A stretch of DNA of 64,000 nucleotides from Opisthorchis felineus (lineage: Eukaryota; Platyhelminthes; Trematoda; Opisthorchiida; Opisthorchiidae). The notes under the pieces were generated by a model that was given only the letters and a program-made list of their open reading frames with translations, was not told the origin of the DNA and did no database searches. The stretch lies in the NCBI GenBank assembly GCA_004794785.1, contig SJOL01006394.1, positions 286,902 through 350,901 of the forward strand, written 5' to 3'. Shown here in pieces: positions 45,361-57,500 of the stretch. Positions within the stretch are counted from its first letter, which is position 1, and each line of letters starts with the position of its first letter. Position numbers and translations under genes: made by a program.

Positions 45361-48223
45361 TTTAGACCTGATTTGTTCCCATGGAAGGTCATCTGGGCTT
45401 AAAATACAAACGTGCGGATGCTACATTTATTTATCTCAACCAAGACACTGCACATCTCTGTTGGCTAAGCCCCGTCGTATCTCGCGCCACTTGACGCCAT
45501 ATTAAATTTTTCTTGTTCTCAACTTCACTCTGCAACATTATTGCTATGTATTCAACCAAATCCACTTTAAACAGGCCTTTTTTAGTTTTTTATTCAGGCT
45601 CATGAAATTCACGTGCCTTCGGTTTCGTCCTAAGCATATTACCCAAAATATATACCCTGAAAAGCTGAATTTGACGAGTGGATTAGCATACAAAGACTAC
45701 TCAACTGTCGTGAGAAGATAAAAAAATCCCTATGTGAATGATACCTCTCCACCAGGAGCTTAGTGGATGGCCAAACACCTAACAACAACAAATGGATTTT
45801 CCGGAGCAGTCCAAATCAAAATGTTGGAGTTATTGATTTTCCAAGCAATCAAAGTGCTAATAAATGACCTCTGACCGGCTAACATCTACAACACATTGCA
45901 TTTGCGTCATGCCCAATTACTGATCCATGGAAACTTCGGACCAGATAACACTGTTCCTTCCAAAAATTTGAGGGCTGCATTCGATTTTGGAGATGCTCTT
46001 TCGATAAGTCTCAAAGTCCTTCAACAGGATGCCTAACTAATTTCGACGATGAATACAGAGGTATCGGATATGATGTATGCACCACCAGTTAAAAAATCAA
46101 AACAAACTAATTGTTATTGTTGATTCCGGCAGCCTCCATTATCGTTGGAAGCACCATTGGCTCCACTACATAAGTCTTGACCGCTGATGTAAAGTGATTC
46201 GAATCGTATGGGGCGATCATTATTGGTTGTGAAATCACTGTATCTCATTCCGTGTACTAACTGCGCCTGCAGGTGTGTGTCAAGACTTGCAGTGTTTCTT
46301 TTATGGACATGAAAGAATCTTCTGTAGTTTACCGCATTCATTCTGTTTACTCTTATGTACTGCGACCATCCCAGCATCTCAGTTAGCTTCACTATTTCGA
46401 GGGTGTAAGATTTCCTTCTATCCCACTATGAATCTGGGTTAAATGAGCAAAATCTGGTTAACATTAAGAAAACCCACCCATTTTCATTTGAAATGTTTGC
46501 CATCCAAAAGGCGGACAAAACAGCTTCACTTTTGCCATACCCGGTTGTCTTCAGCCGTACAGGTGGCTTGACTAGCTTGTTGCAAGGTGCCCTGTTGCTG
46601 AACATAACCTTTAGCAGTGTGACGAACGTAGGAACTTGTATGTATCAAACTACCTTTGGATTGTTATTGTGTCTATATTACGACTTAGGAAGTGTCTGGT
46701 TAACGCGCAAGCATCCAAGCTGTTGCCGTCAATGCTTAGCCTCCATTGAAGATCTCCCCAATGAAAAGTCCACTGGTACCCCCGCATTCAAGTATAAGTT
46801 ATATCAACTACCGCCTCAAATGCGTAGCCATCCACTCCTACCTCTCCAAATCATCGGCGAGTGAAATTGTGGTACCTATAATTACAGTACAACATGTATG
46901 TGGCTTTTACAGCTGAAGAAAACGATGATGATAACGCAATATGTCTGTTTACATTTTGAACAGCACAATAATGGCAGAGACTAGTATCTCAGTTGATCCT
47001 TTTCCCTATATATCTTTGTCTGAACTATAGATTTTCCAATACTGAAAATTCTTTTTAGAGATAACGCACAGTTTCGCAGTCAAATTTTCCCTGAAACTCG
47101 TCACTGGTGCTCAAAGAGCTATTATTAAGGGCACTAGTTGGCTATAAACAGTTACTAATTTCATGGCAGTGGAGCTCACTACGGGAGCATGTGGCCGGGG
47201 AAAATGTGGCCGTCCTTGAGGTCGGAGGTCACAGTAAGCAATCATCAAATTGAGTCATTTTAAGTTAACGACTTGTGCCAAATTGCAATAAAAATTTTGG
47301 TTGCAGACGCACGACCCTCTTCCCTCTTATTTTTTTCGTGATCTCAAAACCCACTGAGACAGCTTCATGACAATCACATGGCTTCATAGTCTTGCAGAAT
47401 AAACGCATGTCACGGAACTTTGTTGAACTTTAACTTTTTAATTTACTGTTTAGTGGCACCTAAACAAGTGAGGCATTTTAATACCTCCTCATCTTCATCA
47501 ATACCAAACTGCATTGCTATTGTAGATTCCAAATCACTACAACTTGCAGTTTTTGCCCTATTTTGGTAACCGATATCCATTCTCACATGCCTGTTTTGCC
47601 CTTGCTGACAGCACACAGTTTATCCACGTTTCGAAATTACAACGGAATGTTCGTTTTACTGCTTGTGAGTGGCGTATTATGTCTAAAGGGTCCGTTTGTT
47701 TTGCCAGCTACACACGGTACAGTGCACTACTGCCATGTACATTTACTCGGAATGATGCGCTTAGGAGAAACATTGTAGCGATGATTGATGTGAAGCATCA
47801 CATCTGTGGATCGGGAGGCTTCTCATGTCAATGCGCTACATTGGTTGTTCGCTCCTAAAAGTGCAGAATACTTCGGCTTTGTTTCAAATTTTGTTCAATG
47901 AAATAGAAAGCAATCTTCCATTTACAAGCAGAAGAGTAGCGTTTTGCTTGATTGTAGAAAGATTCGGGATACCTTCCGAATCTTTCAGTTGAAGCAACAA
48001 TAGAAAGTTGCTGTTGCATTAGCCTGGATAGTACATTGGGGGAATTTGTTCCGATGACATGTCTGAAGGACCGATCTTTTGGAATAAAATAGCAGGAAAA
48101 TGTACCATTTGTTGATCCGCAGACATTGCGACTCGATGGTATTGGACGACCACGACATACACGGCCAGTCATTTCTGCAAAATACGGAACTGATATATAA
48201 CGAGCAAAAATGGAAGGTGCAAG

Positions 48224-48597
48224 TTATTTGTAGTGAGTGCGCATAAGTGCCAGGTGACTTTTGGTGAACTCGAAATGTTCACGTTCGACATGTAGTCTCG
48301 CCAGGTGTTTTATGTTTGCGTCCACTTCTTCAAATTCATCGTCTGTAAGGTGGAATCTGCCTGGCGGTGAACCGGTTCTTTGTCTTTCTTTGATAAGCAA
48401 AGTTTTAATGGGCGGAAGAACACCAGCCGGTATGTAGATATCACGGAAACTGTGAGCTCGTCTTGGATTTCCAGTGTAGACAACGAAAGTTACGTCAGTT
48501 TGTTCGGAGAATGCTACACTTGCATTATCCAGCGGAGACAAATCCAGGCACGGACGCCGCCTCATCTTACAAGAGTATGGCACCTTTGGTTTTCGTC
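48224..48597 (-). CDS. BTB gene exon 3: C-terminal region
   Basis: Encodes about residues 431-554. The acceptor CAACTTAG|GA completes a Gly codon with exon 2, giving YHITG-RKPKVPYSCKMRRRP. The KP dipeptide soon after the Thr matches BTBD6-type proteins (TNKPRLDFP) at the end of BACK. The remainder (DVTFVVYTGNPRR, FHLTDDEFEEVDANIKHL, HLALMRTHYK) shows no PHR similarity that I can see. It stops at TAA 48226-48224. The same frame reopens immediately and runs about 105 further codons (48172-47855) after an acceptor-like TTTTGCAG, so another exon or a longer C-terminus is possible. Confidence 0.65.
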
Positions 48598-51500
48598 CTA
48601 AGTTGAGAGAAAATCCATGAATATTATGAAGCGTGAAGCACTTTTTTCGCTAGAAATGACAGTGATTTTCGAGACAATGCTATAAACAAAATGTAACTCG
48701 GAGTGTACTCTGAAATAAATTAATTGTAAGTCCCGACCAGAATTACCGTTCTCATCCTCCATCGTCATGCAACTATAAGCAATGGAATCCCTAGATTCAT
48801 TGGGTTGATTTTACCTACCACTTCTGCGTTCGACGAAGGGCATATTCAAAATGTGTGCACAGTATGAAAATTGATTATTTTTGCCCTCAGTTGGGTGTAA
48901 TAAGCAAGGCGAACCAGAATGAGTTATTCTTGCGTTATGAAACTGGAGTAAACGAGAATAAATTGAAAAACAACTTATAAGATACTGTGTTTGTTGTAGC
49001 TATGACTCGTCTTGGACTTGAGTAAGAAAACAAGTACACAATCTCGTGGTCACGTAGTAACAACGGATGTGAGGCGGTTGAAGTTCCCCTCACTTCTGAA
49101 GTTTTCAACCGGTAATGGTTATACGAAATAGAGGGGAGCATTTATAATTCAGTTTTTAAGTAAAAATCTTCCACTGAATTATCACTTAATCAGGTTTCGA
49201 TTAAAAAATTAACCAAATTAATAAAGATTTCCAGATGACTTGGAATTACAAGATGTAGAAAATTCTTGTGTACTCTGTCCCGTTTAAAAGAACGAGGTGC
49301 TTGTGGGTGCTAAAGTGTGACAACGGCTTTTGAATAGGTCCTTCAACAACACTTGCGCAACTAATAGCGGACTGCTATGGTCCAGTTTCCATTAAAGTGA
49401 CTGATGTTTCTGAGTGCTAAACACGTCTGTCTCAACCAACCCGGATGGTTTTGTTCACCCTTTTACGATCAAAACCATTTGCAAATTGAAAAAAAATACC
49501 TCCGATTGTCTCGTTTGATGTAGAGTTGTAGCAAGCGGATACACGTGAGTCTGTCAATCAGCCAGTGAAAAGTGAGAACTGAGTTCAGTCTGGGAGAGAA
49601 TTTCCACTAGTTTTGATGAAAAGTAGACGGAAAATATCAAGCAAGGCAATGAAATCAAAATCGTTCATCTGTAGCACCCTTTTGGCGCCTAACTGTCATG
49701 CCACCAGAATTAAGCACGAGGGCTGGGATACTGTCAGGTCACCCAAGCCTAGACGGGGGTAGTTGAGGGGCTGAGGTTGGGCTCGAACCACGGACATTCT
49801 AGTCATTCTAGTCAGTAAATTCGCGTTCTGACCACTGAGCCATCTATTTTCTAAGCCATCTCGCCCCAGCTACAGCTTTTTGCGCCGTTTGGAAGTTTCC
49901 TTTATCATTGAAAACATGTTGTCTCTTAAATTGCCGCCCTAAGTCAGTGACCTACCACACAATTATGGCGCCCAAACTATCAACCGTCATTTTCAGTATA
50001 TTATTTAAATTGAGGGTCCCAGTCTATATAAGAAATGTTCGGGTTAGAGTTTGAAAATGTCCACAGTATGCGTTGCGCTAGGATGCGGAATCTTCATTGG
50101 TCACCTTAAAAATCTGCTGAGAGTAACAGCAAAGCTGGTGACTGCATATGCTTATTGTACGTCATAAAATAGTGGCATACACAAAGGCTATAGGAGAAGA
50201 AACATCGTCTGCATACGTAACTGCACACAACATCTCACCTGTTATGTGATACTGAAGAATAGAGATGATCTCGTCTGTCTTCAGTGCACCCGATTCAACC
50301 ACATGTGTGGCAAATTCGTGCGGCAAGATTGTCGGGAAGCGAATATGGGCAAAGTTATGATTGCCCAGAGCGATTCGTTGATTCATAGCCGTGACCGGGA
50401 TACCGATGCGGTCACATTCGTTTTCTGCCCAATGCATTACCTGATCAAATAGCTCTATTTCGCGAATATTGAGTACATCTTGCTTAAGTATTTGCACAAC
50501 AAGATCCCGATGGACGTCTTTGAATTCGGGTCGTTTGAGAACTTCGAAGGTATCGTTGATGATAAGCCGCATGCAAAGTTTGCGCAATCGCGGCTCATTG
50601 AAGTCAAAACTTGCTTTGAGAAGCTTGAGAACATGTTCGATGCACACATTGTTTTCCAAGTAATTGACACAAGCCCGTGCTAAGTCATAGAAACAGTATT
50701 TCCTGGCGGCATACAGTGTCCTCAGAGTGCCCACAACACCAGTGAATGACATTTCATCGTAGTACACATACCTGTACGGATCAAATAAGTAAAAAACAAA
50801 ACAGCGTTATATGAACAGCTCCAAAAAGAATTTGTTTGTGCAGACAAAAAAATGCATTTTCTTCAAAATGCCACAGAAAATACAGTAGAGGCGTTTCCAA
50901 TCTGTAACCATAATGGGAAGAAATTATGTTCTGGCTTGCTCAGCTCATCCTGTTCACTGTAGTTGAAAGCAGCTTAGTCTGGACAGCAACAAGCTTAAAT
51001 ATATATAGGAGATATCTTGGATGCATCAGGTAATGATCAAATGGCGTGAACCCACATGAATCCACTGAAATCTATCATCAGGATTGTAGAGTTGCCAGAT
51101 GTGAAACAACAGATTGGTCAACTGTCATAACAGTATGTCTCTATAGAGGAAAATGTTAGTAGCTCAGGTAGCGTAAGTGGTGGTTGGCTTGTTTGCTGAG
51201 CTGGGAAATTTGATTGCGAACGTTTCATCACCAGTCGAGGTCACATCATCAGTGCGTTGTTAGGGAGCGTAGTGGTGCGTAGCGATGGGTTGGTGGTTGT
51301 GCGTTAAGTAGTGTCGCGTGTGTGTTAATATACGTGCTGCTAGCCGAGGCTGACCTTTGATCACGATTAGTTGTTCGGCCGGTCATTGGCACCAAGCTAA
51401 CAAATGCAACAAGCTACACGAAACATCTGATCTCAAACCAGCCTTTCACCTGACTATTTGGTTTATTCATCGCATGCACTGAGTGATGGACTAACGTTGA

Positions 51501-54500
51501 ACCCCTATTATTTTTCATCATGTGGATTTCAATAATCACTCAACTATGCACAGCAATTATGGTTTTACTGATGAAAATAATGTAAAACAGTACCCCTCAG
51601 CTGTTACTACCATTTTCGTTTATTTTTGAACAGCAGCTGTTATTGTTGGTGGTGCTGTTGGTGAGTGGGGTTGGTCAAATCTGCCGAAAACCGAAACTCA
51701 CTCTTAAATGAACGCGAAGATGAAATCCAATGGAACAGGGCTATCAGTTCCGTGCCACAATGTTTCACTGAGATGCCAGTTTACATTTGTTCACTAATTG
51801 GACGTAGCCGTTTGGTGCACGGTGTGGTGAAACTTGTACTGAGTGCCGTAACAACAGACTAGCTACAATTGCAGAAGGGTCAGTGGTATATATTGAAATG
51901 CTTGTTATGAGATGATTGAAATGTTTGGAACGGTTGGCATCAACTGTCGATACTTAGTTTAAATATTTTGGAAAGCTGCTAAAACAGAACACACACATGC
52001 TGAAGTCCTGCAGATAAAACAGACGATGATATCCCTTCGTGTGGTTTGTTTACCCGCGCGTCAACGTAGCCGTAAGTTTTCCGATAGCAATCTTGAGGCA
52101 AACTTAATACCGAATCAAGAAACCAGTCCCAAATGCCGTGGACTTTATTAGATTTAACGTGTAAGTGTTTAACTTCGTCATCATATCAGAAATCTCACCA
52201 TCGTCATTGCCCCGTTTCTGTTGAGTTCATTTGGTGATGGGCTGCTACCATGGGTTTCTAGTAGACATCCATCATTTGAAACAAAGCTTATCTGGTTAAC
52301 GGCACAGCAAAGTGTCACATCTGCGTGTGTTCTTTAGAATGAGATAAAATGAAATACCTTAATAAAATTTTCCATGTGCCTCTTTGTGAATGGTCAAACA
52401 TTCACACTCGTTCTGAATGTCAAAAAAGGATTGTAAGCTTTGGGCTATCTTGTGCGCTGACTGCACTGATGACTATGGTACTGCATTGGTAGAGCAAACT
52501 GCCTCTTGAATTATTGATATTCACTCGTGCAGCAGAGACGACTGCCTTTAGATTGTCGATTTTGACTCTGATGAACCAAACCTCGTTTACTAGCCGGTGT
52601 TGTATTTCTCTCATGAGTTGGCTCATAACTGTTTGGAATCGAAAAATGAACAGCACCGTCAAAACCCCCATAATTGTCGTTGAAGATTCCAAAATGATGA
52701 TTTTCAGACATGTATTTAGGATACAGCGTGCAAGAATTCTATTTCTTCAGAAAGTTACGCCATGAAATGTTTTGCCTTTTGGGCACCAATTTGGGGAACA
52801 CTGTTTAATACGCTACAAACTAAACCGTAAATCAATATTACCAAGTAAACGGAAACATCGATCCTTATTAAAACATTTGGATCTCATGTAAACAATAAGG
52901 CCTAGCCCATCAGAATCGTTAAATTTCGGGCAGCTTCTTGACCCTGTTGAAAGAATGTTCTATACGTCTCTGACTTCACAGCTACCTACTTCCGAAGTCC
53001 GTCTCTGTACCAATTTCTCAATCCACCTCCACTTCTGACACGGCACGGTTTTACTGTTCCAACAAATGGTGTTGACTTGTGTCTAAGATGGTAATAAATC
53101 AAGTGAGCTCTGGAACTCCTAACTGATTTTACTATGCGTTTTAAATGCGTCACAATATGTGGTACCAGTGCTATCGTCTTGATAGCGTTTCCACGCCATC
53201 TGAGAAGTACACAAGTAATAGCCGGGAATTATCTCCTACAGATACCACTGGCACTGATGAGAGTGATTCAGATCATCTGGCATCACAGCATGCGAAACTT
53301 TATAAGACACCATGCCTTACTCGATTATTTTGGTTCCCTGTTGAAGTAGTCACTTCAAATTTAGGATGGAGGTACCTTCAAAGCTAAGGTACATAGTGAT
53401 CTATCTAATATCAAAACAAAAACCAATTTTCAATACTCTTAAGGCGATTTCTTCATACAACAGGTTTCTGGCAAGGATAACCAAATAAAACAGGGGCATG
53501 TAGTTGTTGGCGTCACTCACAAGGGATGAGGTATTAGTTGCATCTCGAAAGCGTCAGTATGCGCTCGGATTAGGAAGAACATAATAGTGAAACACACTTA
53601 TTTGCATAAAAATTGGTTTTTAACCGAATACTCATCTCAATCTCAGCTGCGTCTCTCGTTTATGGCATTCTCCTCAGCTGGAATCCAGTTGAGTCTGTCG
53701 TTAAAACCAAACTGGTGTGCGAATGACTTTATCTGGCGAATTTCGTACAATTTAGGTTCAAGTAGAACATAAGGTTGATAGAAACTCGGGGTTCGCGCTA
53801 ACCTGATGAGCCCAAAGAAAGGCGAAGCAACCCTCTGAGTAGTTTTCCTTCGAAAAAGATCACAATAGCTTTGTCCGTGGCGTTTAAGCTATCCTCGACA
53901 AGCAAATATATGTCAATGTATCATCTTGTTCATTTGAAGAACACCATGCGCTTTACGGCCACTGGCATACGTGATTGTGCGGTGGTAAAAAAGTGAACCG
54001 GAAGTGACCCGGAATCATACCTTAGGTGCTCACTGCACCCAAAAGAAGCCTGTTCAGTTCCATTTTGAATAAACTGGCCAATGCATCAAGTTGGTGAATT
54101 TTTTCTAGCCACAGGTTTTTGCAGAGGAGCATAAGAACCCATGAAGGTTTCCTAAATTCCACAATTTATTGACAGCGGGAATACGGCTCAACCAAATTTG
54201 AGAGAATGGGAGTGAGAAGGTCAGAACAACTGAACCAAAGAATATAAGAAGGTTTGGGGAAAGTCAGAATATTGAAACCAGAGAGAATCACCTTAACAGT
54301 TTTCTTGTCTCGTATATCTAACACCATGATGCATTCATGTAATTGGTCCGGGTCATTTGATCAGAAAATTCATTTTACCAGGTCAGTGGAACACAGAACA
54401 TCTTGGACATCATGCCAAGATTTGTGTGTTGGTTGTTGAAGAGTTCCAGACAGAATGATAGAAACCTGTAACTCATTTTCTTGAAAGCTCCTTACGGATT

Positions 54501-57500
54501 ATTCCAGTGAGTAGTAACTGGGTGTGAAAAACGGAGATCGACACAGTTCTTTAAAAGCTATCTGTTCTTGACTTCAACGCAGACAGATTCACAAGATTTG
54601 CATCCTTCTATAGTTAGATGCTAATTCCTAATTCCTTAATGTAAGGAATGATTTTGAATAACAGACTAATTCGAAAAAATCGGTGGCTGTATGAGAATTC
54701 TATGCACTGCTGCACAGAGTGAAATAGTTGGAAATAACTACTTACGTGATGTGGCTATTAGTGTGTTATGCAGTTATCAGAGCATCGCGACCATTCTGAG
54801 CCTTCCTCTATGATTTTCTGTAGACCATATTCTGACGATACTTATGGACTGTGCAATCGTAGTTATGCAGCGAAAACACCTGATGTCAAACAATCACCTG
54901 TGCGCTGCTACGTTTGAAGTACTGAACTGAGGTTTCAACCTAAAAGCGATATCGGTCTATTTTCTATGAAACTAATGATCAGTACACATTTCCGAAATCT
55001 TCAAGTGGAGTCAAACACGCAGTCGTTGGATGTGGAGTTTGAGCACACTCTCATCCAGCTGCAACTGGTGGATTGACCGTCTGATTTCTTTTTACTTAGG
55101 CAAGATATGGTACAAATTTTCCCCACTTACGGGTCTCCCTCACGTGATCCAGTGGCGTAGCCCCTTAAAGCTTCTCCAATGAACGGCCTTTGCGACATAC
55201 GCGATCATTTCTCTTAATCTCTTACCTAGGATTTGTAAACCTGTAGGAGATACTCAGGCAGCTTGTCAGCGCAAGTTGCACTTTTTAAGATCTTGAATTA
55301 CCCATTGCTCCTACTATTCATCTGCTGGTATCTGCAGCTTAGGATTTGCTTCAGTTCCAAAAACGTGGATCTTCATGGCGTCACGAATTTTTCTAAAGCA
55401 GCTACTTTTGCTAAATAATACGCTACTCGTTTTTTGATCGTGCAGCTTTTTTGCTGGTACCGGCTCCGCTTCAATGTATTACTATGCCAAGGAGCAAACG
55501 GAAGGTCCAACCATCAATATCTAATCTGCTTCAGCCGTGTCAACTCCGGGAACACAGGCTTTTCTTTTCATTGAAAAACTCAAGATTTGCAGCTTTTAGC
55601 TTGACTTCAACTAAATAACTGACCCATATAAACAGTTTTTAAGTCTCATTTTATCCTGTACGGCCAAAAAGCCTGTTCTGAAGATCATCATTAGCAAGAC
55701 TCGAAAGAGGATCCAACCTGAAACTTTTCAGATACAAGTTGAGTGATGATGCGACATACGGCCCCTGATGCTGCAACTGTGCGGCCTGTGTAATTTAGCT
55801 TGACACCAAATATGAGAAGTCAGCAAGGCCTTTCTCTGATATCCTTGTTTGCGGAGTCAACCAGCTATAGACGCTGTTTCAACCAAAGAAGTGGATATCA
55901 GCGTCTCACCAGACGCACCTCACCAGGCAGATCATTGTGCCAACTTGGAAGAACGCTGTTTTAAATTGACCCCTTTTACCAAAGATCAGTTTATCCCGGT
56001 AATATTGGCTTTTCCTGTATTTTAAGTCAAGTATTCAGGCTTGACCTAAAGTGACGTTATGACGACTGAAACCATCACGAAGGAACCCCAGCGAAAGTGC
56101 CGATTTCATACGGGATTTATTGGACATGCCCCTGTGACTCTGATGGAACAGAGATAACGGCTGGGTAACCAAACGAAAGAATGAATTGTACCCGCCCGTT
56201 CATGAAGGAAGTATGTGGCATTTCACCTATATTTAGCGTGAACCGTCTACCTAGGTCAGTTCCTTTGATGAGAGCTTAACAAAGTAGACTGCAGAGGACA
56301 AGTAGTTGGTATATACCAGCAAACCAATCGATCAGGCAACATGAACCGAACTGGAAGCAGTTCACCATCCATTCTCCAGTACGTTGTCGGATTACGCGTC
56401 AGAGTAAACGCCGAGTAAACGATCGAATTGATGCGAAACATGTTGTTGTTGTGAGAACGTAAGTTTCTGAAAATCTGTCATCGCAAAGGCTATTTGAGTG
56501 GATTTGCCGGGCCTAGGAGATAAAGGTTATCGTGGATTTGATTTAATCGAACTTTTCAAGATGCAGCGCTCACTTATCCCTTAATCGCACAATCCGCATA
56601 GTGTGGCTAAACCGTAACTGGTTCCTGAAGTGACAGCTTCTCAGATGAAAGTCCCACTTGTTGTGTGAATTATCCTTCTCTCTGGGTTGCTTATAAATTG
56701 TTATACAGAGGCACCAGCTCACCACTCTCTCACTCATCGTGCACCCAGGAGCGAATTGCTGTTTGTCTTGACCTAATTCACCATCAGGTTATTGAATCAA
56801 ATTAGCTTCTTCGCTGGAAAGCGACAGAAATCTTGAACATGTGGAGACAAGTTCCTGTAGGTATACTAGCTGGAAGACTAATGCTCCATTAACAGACGGC
56901 CCTTCGAGAATATCAACATCTCTACAGATGTCAGACGCTGGATTACTAAGGTATATGTCTAATTAGAAGCAAAAACCCGCGAATACTGAAGCTATCTTGA
57001 AACGGTAAGGTATAAAATGACGGTACCGGGAAACGCCAGTATAATAATCTATGACCCTTCAAGTTGACCCAGCCCCTCCGACTGGCAAGGAAAGTGGAAA
57101 GCCTGGCTCTAGACAGCCAAGTTCGACCTGGAACTTCTGAGTCTATATGTGTACTGCACCAAGTGACAGAACAGAAAATGAATGACACGGTGCTTACCTC
57201 TTGATGCTGTTTGTGCTTCATAAGCAGTAGTGAGTTTAGAGACGATCCACCCTTCTTCAAGGAAAAATAAGTAAGAAAGCCCCTATTGTCTGTCAGCAGA
57301 CTGTCGCATCTAAATCCATTGAAAACTATGGCTGACGAAATATTTATTAAACGAATCATGGACGCCTAACTTAGTGCTTCCCACTAGACTGGCGAATCGT
57401 CCTCGGTTGAAAGTTTCTATACATTATTATTTGGTCGCCAAAGTATTCCCATGCTTGCTTATGGCTTGTTTATTGGCCTCTACAGCAACGCCAGCTTACC

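Noticed and set aside
53797..53830. Hammerhead ribozyme from CTGATGAGCCC...GGCGAAGC
   Set aside because: The second core strand reads GAAG and not GAAA, and neither a third helix nor a cleavage site can be paired.
55885..55960. Non-LTR reverse transcriptase tail (SWHNDLPGEVRLVRR, minus strand)
   Set aside because: Only about 15 residues match the WNxLP pattern and the surrounding sequence shows no further similarity, so it is mentioned but not listed as an element.
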